A stretch of DNA of 64,000 bases from Stutzerimonas stutzeri (GTDB taxonomy: Bacteria; Pseudomonadota; Gammaproteobacteria; Pseudomonadales; Pseudomonadaceae): positions 186,001-250,000 of the forward strand of contig NZ_CP046903.1 of the NCBI RefSeq assembly GCF_009789555.1, written 5' to 3'. Below the pieces are notes generated by a model. It saw only the letters and a program-made list of their open reading frames with translations. It was not told the DNA's origin and ran no database searches. The translations under genes were made by a program, and so were the position numbers. This document shows, piece by piece, positions 9,258 to 17,561 of this stretch. Within the stretch, counting starts at the first letter, position 1. Each line of letters starts with the position of its first letter.

Positions 9258-12200
9258 TCATTCCTCCTGAATCACATCACCAGGACGCAGCTCAACACCA
9301 CTGAGCTTGGCGAACTCTTTGGCAGCGAAGCCATTCTCGAAGGCTGCTCCGCTTCGAATCTGCACGGTAACGGTTTCTTGCTCATTCCCTAGTGCCTTAC
9401 GCAAACCGTTAATCGCTGCCTCGATCACTGCTGCAGTAACCTCGCGCTCAACAAAGTTGATACTGACGGTGTTCTCACCGCCCCCAATCTGGATACGTAC
9501 CCCCTTGAAGGTGGCAGGCGAGCTTTTGAAACTATTGAGTACGCCAAACACCTTTTCGGTACTGTCGAGCGATACCTTCTTGTTCTCGGCCAACCTTGCC
9601 GGCTTGGCATCGTCGATTTGAACCTGCTTATCGTTGGCAGCTGGGATCGGGAAGTCGATAGTTCGAGTAGCCTCACCTGAGCAGGCATAAACCATGAGGC
9701 GGGCAGCCTGCGTACTAACCTCGAATGGATCGCCATAAAGCTCTCCATCCTTAGGGTTAGAGCCATCCAGGGTATAACGCATATCGCCCGCAGGCATGCA
9801 GGCGAGAGTAACCATGCGCTTGTCGGCGATGGCCTGGACCTGATGACGCACACGAAGCTCCGCCACCCAGCGCTGCGGCTCGCCTGTTTCATGTTTACCT
9901 TCGCTGTCCACGGCCAGGAAGTACAGGGTTGCCGCGTCGGTAGTAAAGGCATCCAGGTCGTCGACCTTAGGGTCGCTGGCACTGACCTTGGCAGTAGGTG
10001 CGTAGTAAACCACTGGGCTCTGACCGGCATTGCGGGGGATCAGGGCCAAAGTGGTTTCGCCCGTCGCTTCATTAGCGGCATGCACTGTCACGTTCACTGC
10101 AGTTTTTTCTGCCGGGAACGGCCCTTTCTCGATGTAGCCGTCAGTCCCTTGTCGCCAGCGACCTTGCTTTAGGGCTTCTGCCTTGAGGGTCTCCATGCCA
10201 CTTGCACCGGGCATCCAGGCCCAAATCGGATTGCTCTTGGCACGCATCAACACATCTTTCCATGGTGTTTTGCGGTCTTTCGCAGGCCAAAGATCCTCTT
10301 CCGCCATCGACCAGTAGGTGCCCGGCTCTTCCAACAAATTAAGGATCAGTTTGTAATTGGCACGAGGGTGAGCCAGAAGCTGCTCAATCTGGTGCTCGGC
10401 AGAGTTGGTGCCTTGCCCCATATTCAGGCCACTATCAATTGTGGCTTGCATGAGTTGGGCATTGCCGGTCATCTCGTCGATGGCTGGAAAGTAGATCCGG
10501 TTGTAGGTGCCAGAAAGCGCTTTGTTAAAGCGCTGCTGGGCATCTTCTAGGCGATCACGTGCCTCTTCGAAGAGGCTGTCACCGTCCTTCAACCGTTTGC
10601 AGATGGACTCAATTGCATACAGGTCACGCAGACGATCTTCGACGGTATCGGCGAGGTAGCTGTCCTGACCGGACAGCACCATAAAATTGTTCTTCTCTTG
10701 CTGATACTCGAAGAAATTGGCCAGTTCGCTCGGCGGTAACTTGCCGTCGGGACGCACCACAATCAGAACACGGGGCCCACTCAGCTTTAAATCGTCCAGT
10801 CGCGGTAGCACTTGGACATCTTGGTAGGCAGCCTTGCTAACCGGCTGCAACACAGCCGTGAGTTTGTTGATCAGTGCCTGATCGATTTTCGGCTGAGGGA
10901 TATCGCGAGCATTTCGCTCAATCTGGCGGGAGAGGTTTTCTGTTTCCTTAATGAAGAAACGCTCTTCTTCGCGATGCAGATACCACGCCTGCTCACGCAG
11001 TTTCTCCAGAGCGGTCTTGAACTCATCGGACTTACGGTTAGGTGCAGCTAGGAACTCGATGATCTCCGCCTCAGTCAGGCCGATTCGACCACCTACTGCC
11101 CGAGAGAATGAGGACGCTAGCAGCAGCGCACCGACTTGCTGGGCGGCATCGCTGCCCAGGTTGGCATCGATTTCTTCTGCGATGGATTGACCATCGTCGG
11201 CAATATCGTGGGCCATGGCCGGGCGAAGCGAGTTGGCGATACGGCCGACCTCCTCGCGTACGGCATCGTCGTTCAGGCGCAGGTGCTGTGCCCCAACCAG
11301 GAATACATCATCGGTTTCGCGGTCATCGACGCTCTTGAGCAGACGCGCAGCAAACTGCATAAGACCTCGTGTCTGCCGGAAGCCCTCGTTCTCCTTAAAC
11401 AAGGCAACCAGATGCTTAAAGGAGGGGTGGAAGGGGTAGGTTTCCCTGATCTGCTGGGCGACCTGCTCCAGACTGGTCGCAACAATGTAACCACCATCGG
11501 CAGCTGCCTTGATGCGCTGGGCATATTCCTCAGCAACAACGTTAATCAGCGACTCGTCGGGGAGTTCAAGGATCAGTCGCTTCTTCAAGATCTCGTAGAT
11601 CTCGTTACCCGCCAACTGTACGGGGGTGATGGTGCTGGCTTGTCGACTGGCCTCTTGCTGGAGATTAGATATTGCCTCGGCAATTACCTTGGTCTGAGCC
11701 ACATAGCTGCCAGATAGGTTGGCAATCACAATGCAGCAACGTGGTAGCTCCAAGGCAGCGCTCATCAGGCAGCTGAGCGTGTAGGTACTCACCGTTGCCA
11801 GGGTGCCGCTGCCGATGACAGTTGTGCTCGCGTTTTCAAGATAGGGCGGCAACTCATCGAGCATGATAAGCGTCGGCTTGTCCCCGATGATTTTCTTCCA
11901 GCCAGCTAGGTCGACCGCGCGAGGTCCATTGACCCAGTAGGGCTTGATGGCTTCATCTTCACCAAGCTGGGTTGCAATCTCGCCCCAGATGTAATTCTCA
12001 GGGTTGTTACGACCATTAAATGCAGCTACTCGCACCTCACCGATTTCGATCCGCTTAGCAAGATCGGGCGACAGCACTTCACTGCGCAGGTGCGGGTGTT
12101 TGGCCAGTAAGCCGAGAGCAATCATCATGTGCGTTTTACCGCCACCCATTGCCTGGGTCAGCTCGAAAACTGCCTGATCTGATTTGCCATCCAGACGCAG

Positions 12201-12374
12201 CATGCCCTCGCGAAACAGCTGTTCCATGCCCGAGGTGATGTAGTTTCGTGCAAAGAACTCACGACCATCACCCTCATCAGAGATAAGGGCAGAAAGGTTT
12301 TCGATCCCTTCGCTCATCCGGTAGTCGCGAATGATTGGGTTGAATGTGCATGCCTGCTTGACTGTCTTGAGCAT
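9258..12374 (-). CDS. DUF499 AAA-like ATPase of the defence cassette
   Basis: About 1,038 residues from ATG 12374, which is preceded by AGGGAG at a normal distance; a longer reading from 12476 would overlap the upstream small gene. Walker A (AMGGGKTHMM) lies near residue 76 and a Walker B-like LIMLDELPPY near 175. The C-terminal third contains a Ser/Thr-rich, beta-like region (around MRYTLDGSNPKDGELYGDPF). DUF499 proteins are large ATPases found with DUF1156 methylases and helicases in defence islands. The first large gene of its operon, 23 bases after the small ribbon-helix-helix-like gene. Confidence 0.85.
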   Translation of the reverse strand: MLKTVKQACTFNPIIRDYRMSEGIENLSALISDEGDGREFFARNYITSGMEQLFREGMLRLDGKSDQAVFELTQAMGGGKTHMMIALGLLAKHPHLRSEVLSPDLAKRIEIGEVRVAAFNGRNNPENYIWGEIATQLGEDEAIKPYWVNGPRAVDLAGWKKIIGDKPTLIMLDELPPYLENASTTVIGSGTLATVSTYTLSCLMSAALELPRCCIVIANLSGSYVAQTKVIAEAISNLQQEASRQASTITPVQLAGNEIYEILKKRLILELPDESLINVVAEEYAQRIKAAADGGYIVATSLEQVAQQIRETYPFHPSFKHLVALFKENEGFRQTRGLMQFAARLLKSVDDRETDDVFLVGAQHLRLNDDAVREEVGRIANSLRPAMAHDIADDGQSIAEEIDANLGSDAAQQVGALLLASSFSRAVGGRIGLTEAEIIEFLAAPNRKSDEFKTALEKLREQAWYLHREEERFFIKETENLSRQIERNARDIPQPKIDQALINKLTAVLQPVSKAAYQDVQVLPRLDDLKLSGPRVLIVVRPDGKLPPSELANFFEYQQEKNNFMVLSGQDSYLADTVEDRLRDLYAIESICKRLKDGDSLFEEARDRLEDAQQRFNKALSGTYNRIYFPAIDEMTGNAQLMQATIDSGLNMGQGTNSAEHQIEQLLAHPRANYKLILNLLEEPGTYWSMAEEDLWPAKDRKTPWKDVLMRAKSNPIWAWMPGASGMETLKAEALKQGRWRQGTDGYIEKGPFPAEKTAVNVTVHAANEATGETTLALIPRNAGQSPVVYYAPTAKVSASDPKVDDLDAFTTDAATLYFLAVDSEGKHETGEPQRWVAELRVRHQVQAIADKRMVTLACMPAGDMRYTLDGSNPKDGELYGDPFEVSTQAARLMVYACSGEATRTIDFPIPAANDKQVQIDDAKPARLAENKKVSLDSTEKVFGVLNSFKSSPATFKGVRIQIGGGENTVSINFVEREVTAAVIEAAINGLRKALGNEQETVTVQIRSGAAFENGFAAKEFAKLSGVELRPGDVIQEE

Positions 12375-12397
12375 CTGCTCGACTCCCTGAGAATTAC

Positions 12398-12571
12398 TTA
12401 ATCGTTGCTCGACTGACTGGAGGCGTTGGTGGGCTGCGGAATGGAAAGCTCCTGGCTCACCTGCTGCAGAAACCACTCGCGCATGGTCAACCCTCGCGCC
12501 TTGAGTGCGGCGTAGATCTGCTGCTTTTGGGCAGGATCAACCTCGATCACAACGCGATTGCTAGTTTTCAT
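12398..12571 (-). CDS. Small ribbon-helix-helix-like regulator heading the DUF499 operon
   Basis: A 57-residue ORF from ATG 12571 to TAA 12398. A basic beta-strand-like N-terminus (MKTSNRVVIEVDPAQKQQ) is followed by two predicted helices (IYAALKARGLTMREWFLQQV) and a polar tail, which is the layout of Arc/MetJ-type ribbon-helix-helix proteins. It is the first gene of the cassette operon, and an 18-bp imperfect palindrome lies 26 bp upstream of its start. The obvious inference is autoregulation of the defence operon. It could also be an antitoxin-like protein. Assignment is from pattern only. Confidence 0.6.
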   Translation of the reverse strand: MKTSNRVVIEVDPAQKQQIYAALKARGLTMREWFLQQVSQELSIPQPTNASSQSSND

Positions 12572-12597
12572 GGGCAGGGATACCTTGCTTGGGGCTG

Positions 12598-12615
12598 TAA
12601 CGTGACGTGATGTTA
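12598..12615. promoter_or_regulatory. Imperfect palindrome, candidate operator of the DUF499 operon
   Basis: TAACGTGACGTGATGTTA matches its own reverse complement at 14 of 18 positions and is centred on ACGT. It lies 26 bp upstream of the small regulator gene in an otherwise gene-free stretch, where a repressor would overlap the promoter. No confident -35/-10 pair could be chosen around it. Confidence 0.5.
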
Positions 12616-12687
12616 TGTCGAAGGGGGGGAGGGCTGGAAGCCTTGGTGGACATTAATTATTTTTTCTTGCAGGGGCATGTTGAGGTC

Positions 12688-12699
12688 GGCCACGTGGCC
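12688..12699. other. Perfect 12-bp palindrome in the intergenic region
   Basis: GGCCACGTGGCC is self-complementary, and gagg/cctc arms extend it imperfectly. It lies between the end of the E2-like gene (12769) and the start of the DUF499 operon (12571). It could be a protein-binding site or part of a weak stem between the two cassettes; there is no T-run to make it a terminator. Nothing else recognisable is seen in 12616-12768 apart from an A/T-rich patch at 12652-12665. Confidence 0.35.
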
Positions 12700-12768
12700 T
12701 CACCTTTACCTCTGCTGAGTACTAAAAATGGGGGCTCGCCTGGGGCTCAGCCCGAATTACACCGGGAT

Positions 12769-13542
12769 CTATGAGCTTAGTGGACAGCTATCGCAGGAGC
12801 CACAGCAAGGCTTGCCGCGCATGGAGTCCCAATATTGCCGCTCAGCCTCCTCCCAGTCGCGCAATGCGAAAGCTAGTTCGGTAGCCTGCTTTGCATGGTC
12901 ATGACAGCGCCGAATTCGTTTGGGAAGGCGGCGTCCATACAGGCCGCAGAAGCAGCGCCTTTTTTGGTTGATTACCCGCTGGGGCTTTTCCCACACGCTG
13001 AAAAAAAACGCTGTGCCGGAAAACACATCTAAGATAGGTCGCCCCTTGGACTTTCTGCGCTTGAGCTCTAGCTGATTTACCGCAAGAGCGTTTGCGATCT
13101 CGTCATTGATTGCGCTCGCAGCCTTCTGCGCTCGCAGTTGATGTCTAGCTGCGTCGCCGTGTGCCCACGCGGAACCATTCGGCCATCTGCGCAGAGTGCG
13201 AGCGCGCTCTTGAAGCTTTAGATATTTGTAGATTGTCTCAAGCCAGGCACAGGCGGACGGTTCATCTAAGACAGGAAGCGGATTGGCGCCTGCGTAAAAC
13301 AGGCAGAACGTACCGTCAGAATTGATGTGCCGTTCGGGGCAAAAGCCTGGCAAGTTATGTGGCGTGTTTTCGCGTACGTCTACCCACTCACCGTCTTGGC
13401 GTAAATGCAACTTGTAGGGAAGTGTTCTTCCGTCGACCAGCCGAATCGGAAGGTCAAGCGTTGCTGTCTGCGGGGAGGATGTCACACAGATCCCCCCAAA
13501 ATTTGGGGCGACCTGTGCAATCAGGTCGAGCGCTGTGCTCAA
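12769..13542 (-). CDS. E2 (ubiquitin-conjugating)-like protein of the Pycsar operon
   Basis: A 257-residue protein. FCPERHINSDGTFCLFY near residues 68-84 has the bacterial E2 layout: a His-containing turn, Gly, then a candidate catalytic Cys (C82) before the downstream helix region. A C-terminal Cys/His cluster (RRCFCG, RRCHDH, then GKPCCGSCDSCP) resembles a SEC-C-like zinc site. Translation starts at TTG 13542, whose TTGA overlaps the cyclase stop, implying coupling. E2-like proteins are known from type II CBASS, where they act on the nucleotide cyclase. Here the partner is a Pycsar-type class III cyclase and no E1 gene is present. Function is inferred from family and context. Confidence 0.65.
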   Translation of the reverse strand: MSTALDLIAQVAPNFGGICVTSSPQTATLDLPIRLVDGRTLPYKLHLRQDGEWVDVRENTPHNLPGFCPERHINSDGTFCLFYAGANPLPVLDEPSACAWLETIYKYLKLQERARTLRRWPNGSAWAHGDAARHQLRAQKAASAINDEIANALAVNQLELKRRKSKGRPILDVFSGTAFFFSVWEKPQRVINQKRRCFCGLYGRRLPKRIRRCHDHAKQATELAFALRDWEEAERQYWDSMRGKPCCGSCDSCPLSS

Positions 13543-15083
13543 CGGCTGCCGTCTACTTTCTTGCGGGAATGGGGCTGCACCTGACGCTCATCCGCGCGAA
13601 TGATCGCGGCGGAACCCGCGTAGGCTTCCGAGCGAGCTTGCTTGGCTGATGAGTCCCCATCATCTGCTAGGGCTTCGGTGGCTTCGTTGTAGTCCAGATG
13701 CGACGTCTTACGACTCTTCCCAAACAGGTTCTGCACAGCTTTCGATGCTGCGTCGTAAGCTGCTTGCCCGATCGCGGTTTCCACCCCTGAACACGCGCAT
13801 TGGCGTTTCTCAGACTCGATCACGCTACGCCCGATAGCGCACCTAACTCTATTCCCCTTTGCGCCCAGGCGCGTGACGGCTATCGGGCCCAGATCGAAGC
13901 CAATCGCGAGACCGAGGTCGCCGGTTTCAATGCCTTCGGCTTGCAACCGCTCAATCGCGAGGTTGAAGCTGCTGCGCAGTGCGCCTGCCAGCCGTGTGGC
14001 CTCTGATACCGATTTCTCTTCGTCAGTAGTGTGCGCGGTGCCGTCACAGGATAAGGCCTGCACGCAGTCTCCGATGAAGCGCACGCGGCGCCCTTCGAAG
14101 TCGGAGGTCACGACCCGCTCCAGCTCGGAGCGGATGACATGCAATGTCCGCACGACATCGTCGGTCTTCACGTTGATGTGGTCGGCCACGTAGGCTGTGA
14201 AGCCATCGATATCGGCGTACAGACTTACCATCTCCTGCCGCTTCGAGTTGGCCGGAGTCAGCGAGTAAATGTCCATATCACGCAGAGGTGGGGTTTGGCG
14301 GGAAAACTGGTAACCGCCAATGGGGTTCTTTTTCAGATCCTCACGCCACTCCTCGACGATCTCGTCGGTCGTGACGTCCAGCTTGGCCGCGTCCTGACAT
14401 GCCTGGATCTCGGCCGCGGTCAGGGCCGATTTTTCCGGCGCATCGCTATCCGCAAGGCCGATGGCCTTACGAGCATTGTTAGTCAGATAGATACCCCTGG
14501 CCTTGTTATTGCTGGCCAGTTTCGCGGCATGGTTTGCAGGATCACCCAGAAACAATGGTTCGCGGTACCCGCTGCGGCCATTGTTTACGGCAAGAGCTAG
14601 GCCGGTATCGATGCCAATTCGAACCTTGGCTGCTGGGATTTGCTCATCGTCGTCGCCGGTCTCTGAAAGCACATCAATGATTAATTGTGCGGTTGCAACG
14701 GCGCGTTGAACGCGCTTGGTCTCGGCGCCAGACTCAGTGTTGTACGGCTTGGTGAAAAGGGAGTGCAGCCGCTGACTGTGGAAGTCTACGCGGCGTGCAT
14801 CAACCTTGTTGAGAATCCGCTTGACTGCCCGGTAGTGCTGGTCAAGGAAACGCAGCGTGCGCTTGTGGCAGTCTGTGCCCTCGACCGCAGTGATGTTCAG
14901 CATGTCCTCGAGATTCATGATGTCCGCATACATGTGGACCCCATCCACGCGGTACGCGGTACTAGTTGGAATCGATTCCAAAGACATGTCGCGCACGTAA
15001 TCCTTGATGGTGATTTCCTCAACATCAGCGATCTTCTGGTCGATGTGTTTTGCAGCGCGATCATAGTTCCAACTCTTGCTCAT
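13539..15083 (-). CDS. pycC: PycC-like nucleotide cyclase with two cyclase-homology domains
   Basis: A 514-residue class III (adenylate/guanylate-type) cyclase. Domain 1 (about 45-190) contains YADIMN (D54), an Asp near 100 and GDPANHAAKLAS. Domain 2 (about 285-430) contains LYADIDGFTAYV (D291), IGDC (D339) and the GAKGNRVRCAIGRSVIESEKRQ signature region, kept here in two pieces around 408-428. Both halves keep paired metal-binding Asp residues, so the chain may fold as its own dimer. The upstream neighbour is a cNMP-binding TIR protein, the Pycsar arrangement in which phage infection triggers cCMP or cUMP synthesis. Starts at ATG 15083 with AAGGAG 6-7 bases before it. Confidence 0.8.
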   Translation of the reverse strand: MSKSWNYDRAAKHIDQKIADVEEITIKDYVRDMSLESIPTSTAYRVDGVHMYADIMNLEDMLNITAVEGTDCHKRTLRFLDQHYRAVKRILNKVDARRVDFHSQRLHSLFTKPYNTESGAETKRVQRAVATAQLIIDVLSETGDDDEQIPAAKVRIGIDTGLALAVNNGRSGYREPLFLGDPANHAAKLASNNKARGIYLTNNARKAIGLADSDAPEKSALTAAEIQACQDAAKLDVTTDEIVEEWREDLKKNPIGGYQFSRQTPPLRDMDIYSLTPANSKRQEMVSLYADIDGFTAYVADHINVKTDDVVRTLHVIRSELERVVTSDFEGRRVRFIGDCVQALSCDGTAHTTDEEKSVSEATRLAGALRSSFNLAIERLQAEGIETGDLGLAIGFDLGPIAVTRLGAKGNRVRCAIGRSVIESEKRQCACSGVETAIGQAAYDAASKAVQNLFGKSRKTSHLDYNEATEALADDGDSSAKQARSEAYAGSAAIIRADERQVQPHSRKKVDGSR

Positions 15084-15163
15084 CGATCACTCCTTCGGGT
15101 GATTGGGCGCGCTGCAATGCGGTAGGCAAGCGCATGCTAAATTTGCTTGTCGACAGATATCCG

Positions 15164-16102
15164 TTACTTCGGTCCTAGCTTGTTGAAAATGGTGCGTAGC
15201 TGATTGCAAGCTGGGGATAGGCTGGAGGGTAGCTGGTCTTCATTTTTCGTTGGGCGATATCCGATTGTTGTCAGCCCTTTCAGATCTGACGGCAGATGGA
15301 CCTCGTCGCCCCTAGGCTCAAGAAGGAAGGTTCTTGCCCTGCCAAGTCGTCCTACGAACAGGCCAAGCTCGAAAATGACGTTGTCGCGCGGCGTATTCTT
15401 GGTTTCATCGCGCATTGTGACGGAGTCGTCCGGCTGCGCGATTGCAATGGCAAAATCGCACTCGTCCAGCTGCTCTTCGAGGCTTTCAATGGCGTACTGC
15501 GACGCGCAGAAAACGCCTTGAGTCCACGTCTTTACGAAGAACTTGTCGTGCTCAAGGTTATTCTCGATTGCCCGGGCAATAGGGAGTGCCTCGACCGAGC
15601 AAATGATGAATACGTGGGATGACTGATGGGCAGGGAGCACCATGTCGTTTCGCTGGTGTAACCGATCGATCAGTTGCCGAGTGACCTGTCGCCAAACCGA
15701 GGGATACGCGTCCGCAGTGGACTTGAAGTCTGCCGCGCTGACCTTTAATACAATCGAGGGCTCGGTGGCCAGTACAGTGGCAGAGCGTTTCGCTGTTGGG
15801 ACCAGAGCAGCCATCTCTCCGACGTGGTCGCCGCCCCCTCGAGTTGCAACTTCTCGATCATGAACCTTCACTAGGAAATGCCCCGTGATGATGAAGTAAA
15901 CCTCGGAGTCCTCCGCGTCTTCGGTAATTAGCACCGCATCTTTAACGATCTCCTCCAGCGTTCCTACCTCTGCGAGGCGGCGTGCTAGGTCTTGACTTCC
16001 GAGTACCAGCTTCTGTTCAAGCAGTACTTCCTCAAGAACAGCGCGGCCTGACGGCCCTTCAAAGCGATCGATCAACTTCCCAGTAGTCATGATGGCGAGC
16101 AT
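15164..16102 (-). CDS. pycTIR: PycTIR-like effector: cyclic-nucleotide-binding domain plus TIR-like domain
   Basis: A 312-residue protein. The N-terminal half is a CRP-type cyclic-nucleotide-binding domain (GHFLVKVHDREVA, then GEMAALVPTAKRSATVLA as the phosphate-binding cassette, about 75-125). The C-terminal half is a CAP12/TIR-like domain starting near HVFIICS (about 163) with DNVIFELGLFVGRLGR (about 240), whose Glu is the expected NADase catalytic residue. In Pycsar, binding of the cyclic pyrimidine turns on NAD+ degradation and growth arrest. First gene of the leftward operon; the cyclase follows after 80 bases. ATG 16102 and ATG 16090 are both possible starts. Confidence 0.85.
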   Translation of the reverse strand: MLAIMTTGKLIDRFEGPSGRAVLEEVLLEQKLVLGSQDLARRLAEVGTLEEIVKDAVLITEDAEDSEVYFIITGHFLVKVHDREVATRGGGDHVGEMAALVPTAKRSATVLATEPSIVLKVSAADFKSTADAYPSVWRQVTRQLIDRLHQRNDMVLPAHQSSHVFIICSVEALPIARAIENNLEHDKFFVKTWTQGVFCASQYAIESLEEQLDECDFAIAIAQPDDSVTMRDETKNTPRDNVIFELGLFVGRLGRARTFLLEPRGDEVHLPSDLKGLTTIGYRPTKNEDQLPSSLSPACNQLRTIFNKLGPK

Positions 16103-16262
16103 TCCCTTGCGAAGAGTTGCGGGGGGCTTTTACAAGGAAATGGGGACGTGCGTCACCCTTTCAAGGGGGCGCTGAGGAAAAGATCTAGGCAGTGCGGGCG
16201 CTAAGGGACGCAGTTTCAAATTCTGTTTGATTGCATTCGGGAGAGGTGGGCCGAATGTGGAG

Positions 16263-16429
16263 TGTCAAACATTTTGTGCCGTCCGACCGCACTCGCTCTG
16301 GTACACCTGTCAAACCTTCTCTTTATTGGCGTTAGTTTGTGTCAATCAATGGGGAGAGTTTGACAGTCAATTGTCAATTGCCGAAATAGCCGTCATAGAT
16401 AGAAGTGACGGGCGATTTGGCAGTGTCAA
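16263..16429. promoter_or_regulatory. Cluster of six TGTCAA hexamers
   Basis: TGTCAA occurs at 16263, 16308, 16340, 16372 and 16424, and its complement TTGACA at 16360, all within 167 bp of gene-free DNA between pycTIR and the methylase remnant. The central pair forms TTGACAGTCAATTGTCAA (16360-16377), an interrupted palindrome that could also supply a -35 box. It looks like a multi-site operator. The rest of 16103-16262 contains nothing I recognise except the presumed leftward promoter region. Confidence 0.5.
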
Positions 16430-16515
16430 TGTAGGGAACGTGAGGTGATACGAAGCCGTCGTTAGACAACAATCCTGAGCTGTGGAACGAAAAGAGTGTT
16501 GCGATCTGCTCTGAC

Positions 16516-17496
16516 GTGAGAGAGGTCAACTGGGGGCATAACCCTCTTCAGTGCGACGTTATCTGTGCAGGAATTCCCTGCTTAGGAGCATCGAAGTCAG
16601 GTCGCAGCAAGAACAAACTGAGCATGGCAGAGGAACACTCCAAAGCTGGTGATTTGTTTGTTGATTTTCTCGATGCGGTTAAAGCGCTGAACCCAAGCAT
16701 TTGCCTGATCGAGAACGTACCGGAATATCAAACGTCTGCTTCTATGGTTGTTATTCGCGCGAAGTTGGTTTCTCAAGGCTATGTGCTGAAGGAAGCTGTG
16801 TTGAATGGCAACGACTTTGGCGCTCTTGAGCGTAGAAGCCGATTGGTTGTGGTCGCGATAAGTAAGGGGCTTCCTGACGTTTTCGATTTTAGTGAGCTAA
16901 GCAAACTGAAAGAGAAAGAGGGAAGTCTTAATGAGGTATTAGAGGATGTTCCGCATGATTCTGAGCGGTTCAAATCCTTCGACTATCTCGCAAATAAGGA
17001 AGTACGCGACAAGGCAGACGGCAAAGGATTCTCACGCCAACTGCTAAGTGGGGCTGAAGATTTCTGCGGAACAATCGGACGTGGTTATGCGAAGTGCAGG
17101 AGCACGGAGCCCTTCCTAGTACATCCGACCAACCCGCAACTGTCTCGGCTACTCACGCCTGTCGAGCACGCACGAGTGAAAGGCATCCCGGAGGTGGTAA
17201 TCGCTGGGCTTCCTGACACGACTGCGCATGAGGTGCTTGGGCAGTCAGTGATCTTTCCGTTGATTGAGTCCGTTGGGCTCGAATTAGGGGTGTCGATCAC
17301 TGCTGCTGTAAACCCCAGCGTGGTGAGTCTGCGACAGGAGGGAATTTCCTCCTACTGTGGGCAGATCTGCGGCGGTGGTAATTGCGGTGCTGGCCAGTTG
17401 TGCAGCTTCGGAATCAACTCGGAAAGCCAGATGCCAGGCCTGCCGGAAAGTGATCCCAACCAGGGTCAGTTCCAGCTCAGTCTGATGGTGGCGTAA
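16516..17496 (+). pseudogene. C5-cytosine DNA methyltransferase lacking motif I (probably 5'-truncated)
   Basis: Motif IV appears as GIPC (usual PPC) with the catalytic Cys, motif VI as IENVPEY and motif VIII as ERRSRLVVVA. A target-recognition region and motif IX/X-like C-terminus follow (RLLTPVEHARVKGIP). The N-terminal AdoMet-binding motif (normally LFxGxGG) is missing. The frame is open back to a TGA at 16441, where LWNEKSVAICSDVREVNW looks like the motif II/III segment. The only conventional start there is GTG 16516, without a ribosome-binding site, and it would delete motif II as well. The 5' end was probably lost when the defence island formed. The 3' end runs into the structured leader of the next gene. 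Confidence 0.65.
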
Positions 17497-17501
17497 AACA
17501 A

Positions 17502-17556
17502 CCCCTGCCAGGGAGAAATCCCTGGCGGGGCTTCTCCTTGCATGGATGGAAGGAGA
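17502..17556 (+). promoter_or_regulatory. Two-stem structured leader (copy 1)
   Basis: Stem I: CCCC 17502-17505 with GGGG 17527-17530, and GCCAGGGA 17507-17514 with TCCCTGGC 17519-17526, closing a GAAA tetraloop. Stem II: TCTCCTT 17533-17539 pairs perfectly with AAGGAGA 17550-17556, which is the ribosome-binding site of ATG 17562. The layout predicts control of translation initiation. Confidence 0.75.
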
Positions 17557-17561
17557 GGATC

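Noticed and set aside
13539..16102. CBASS assignment
   Set aside because: The cyclase is of the class III adenylate/guanylate type, not a CD-NTase, and the effector has a cNMP-binding domain with TIR, as in Pycsar.
16227..16448. 73-codon ORF upstream of the methylase as its missing N-terminus
   Set aside because: No LFxGxGG-like motif in any frame there; the region is a hexamer-rich regulatory stretch.
16461..16467. GTTAGAC as an integron attC core site
   Set aside because: A single 7-bp match; no partner core site, no imperfect palindrome of attC length and no integrase.
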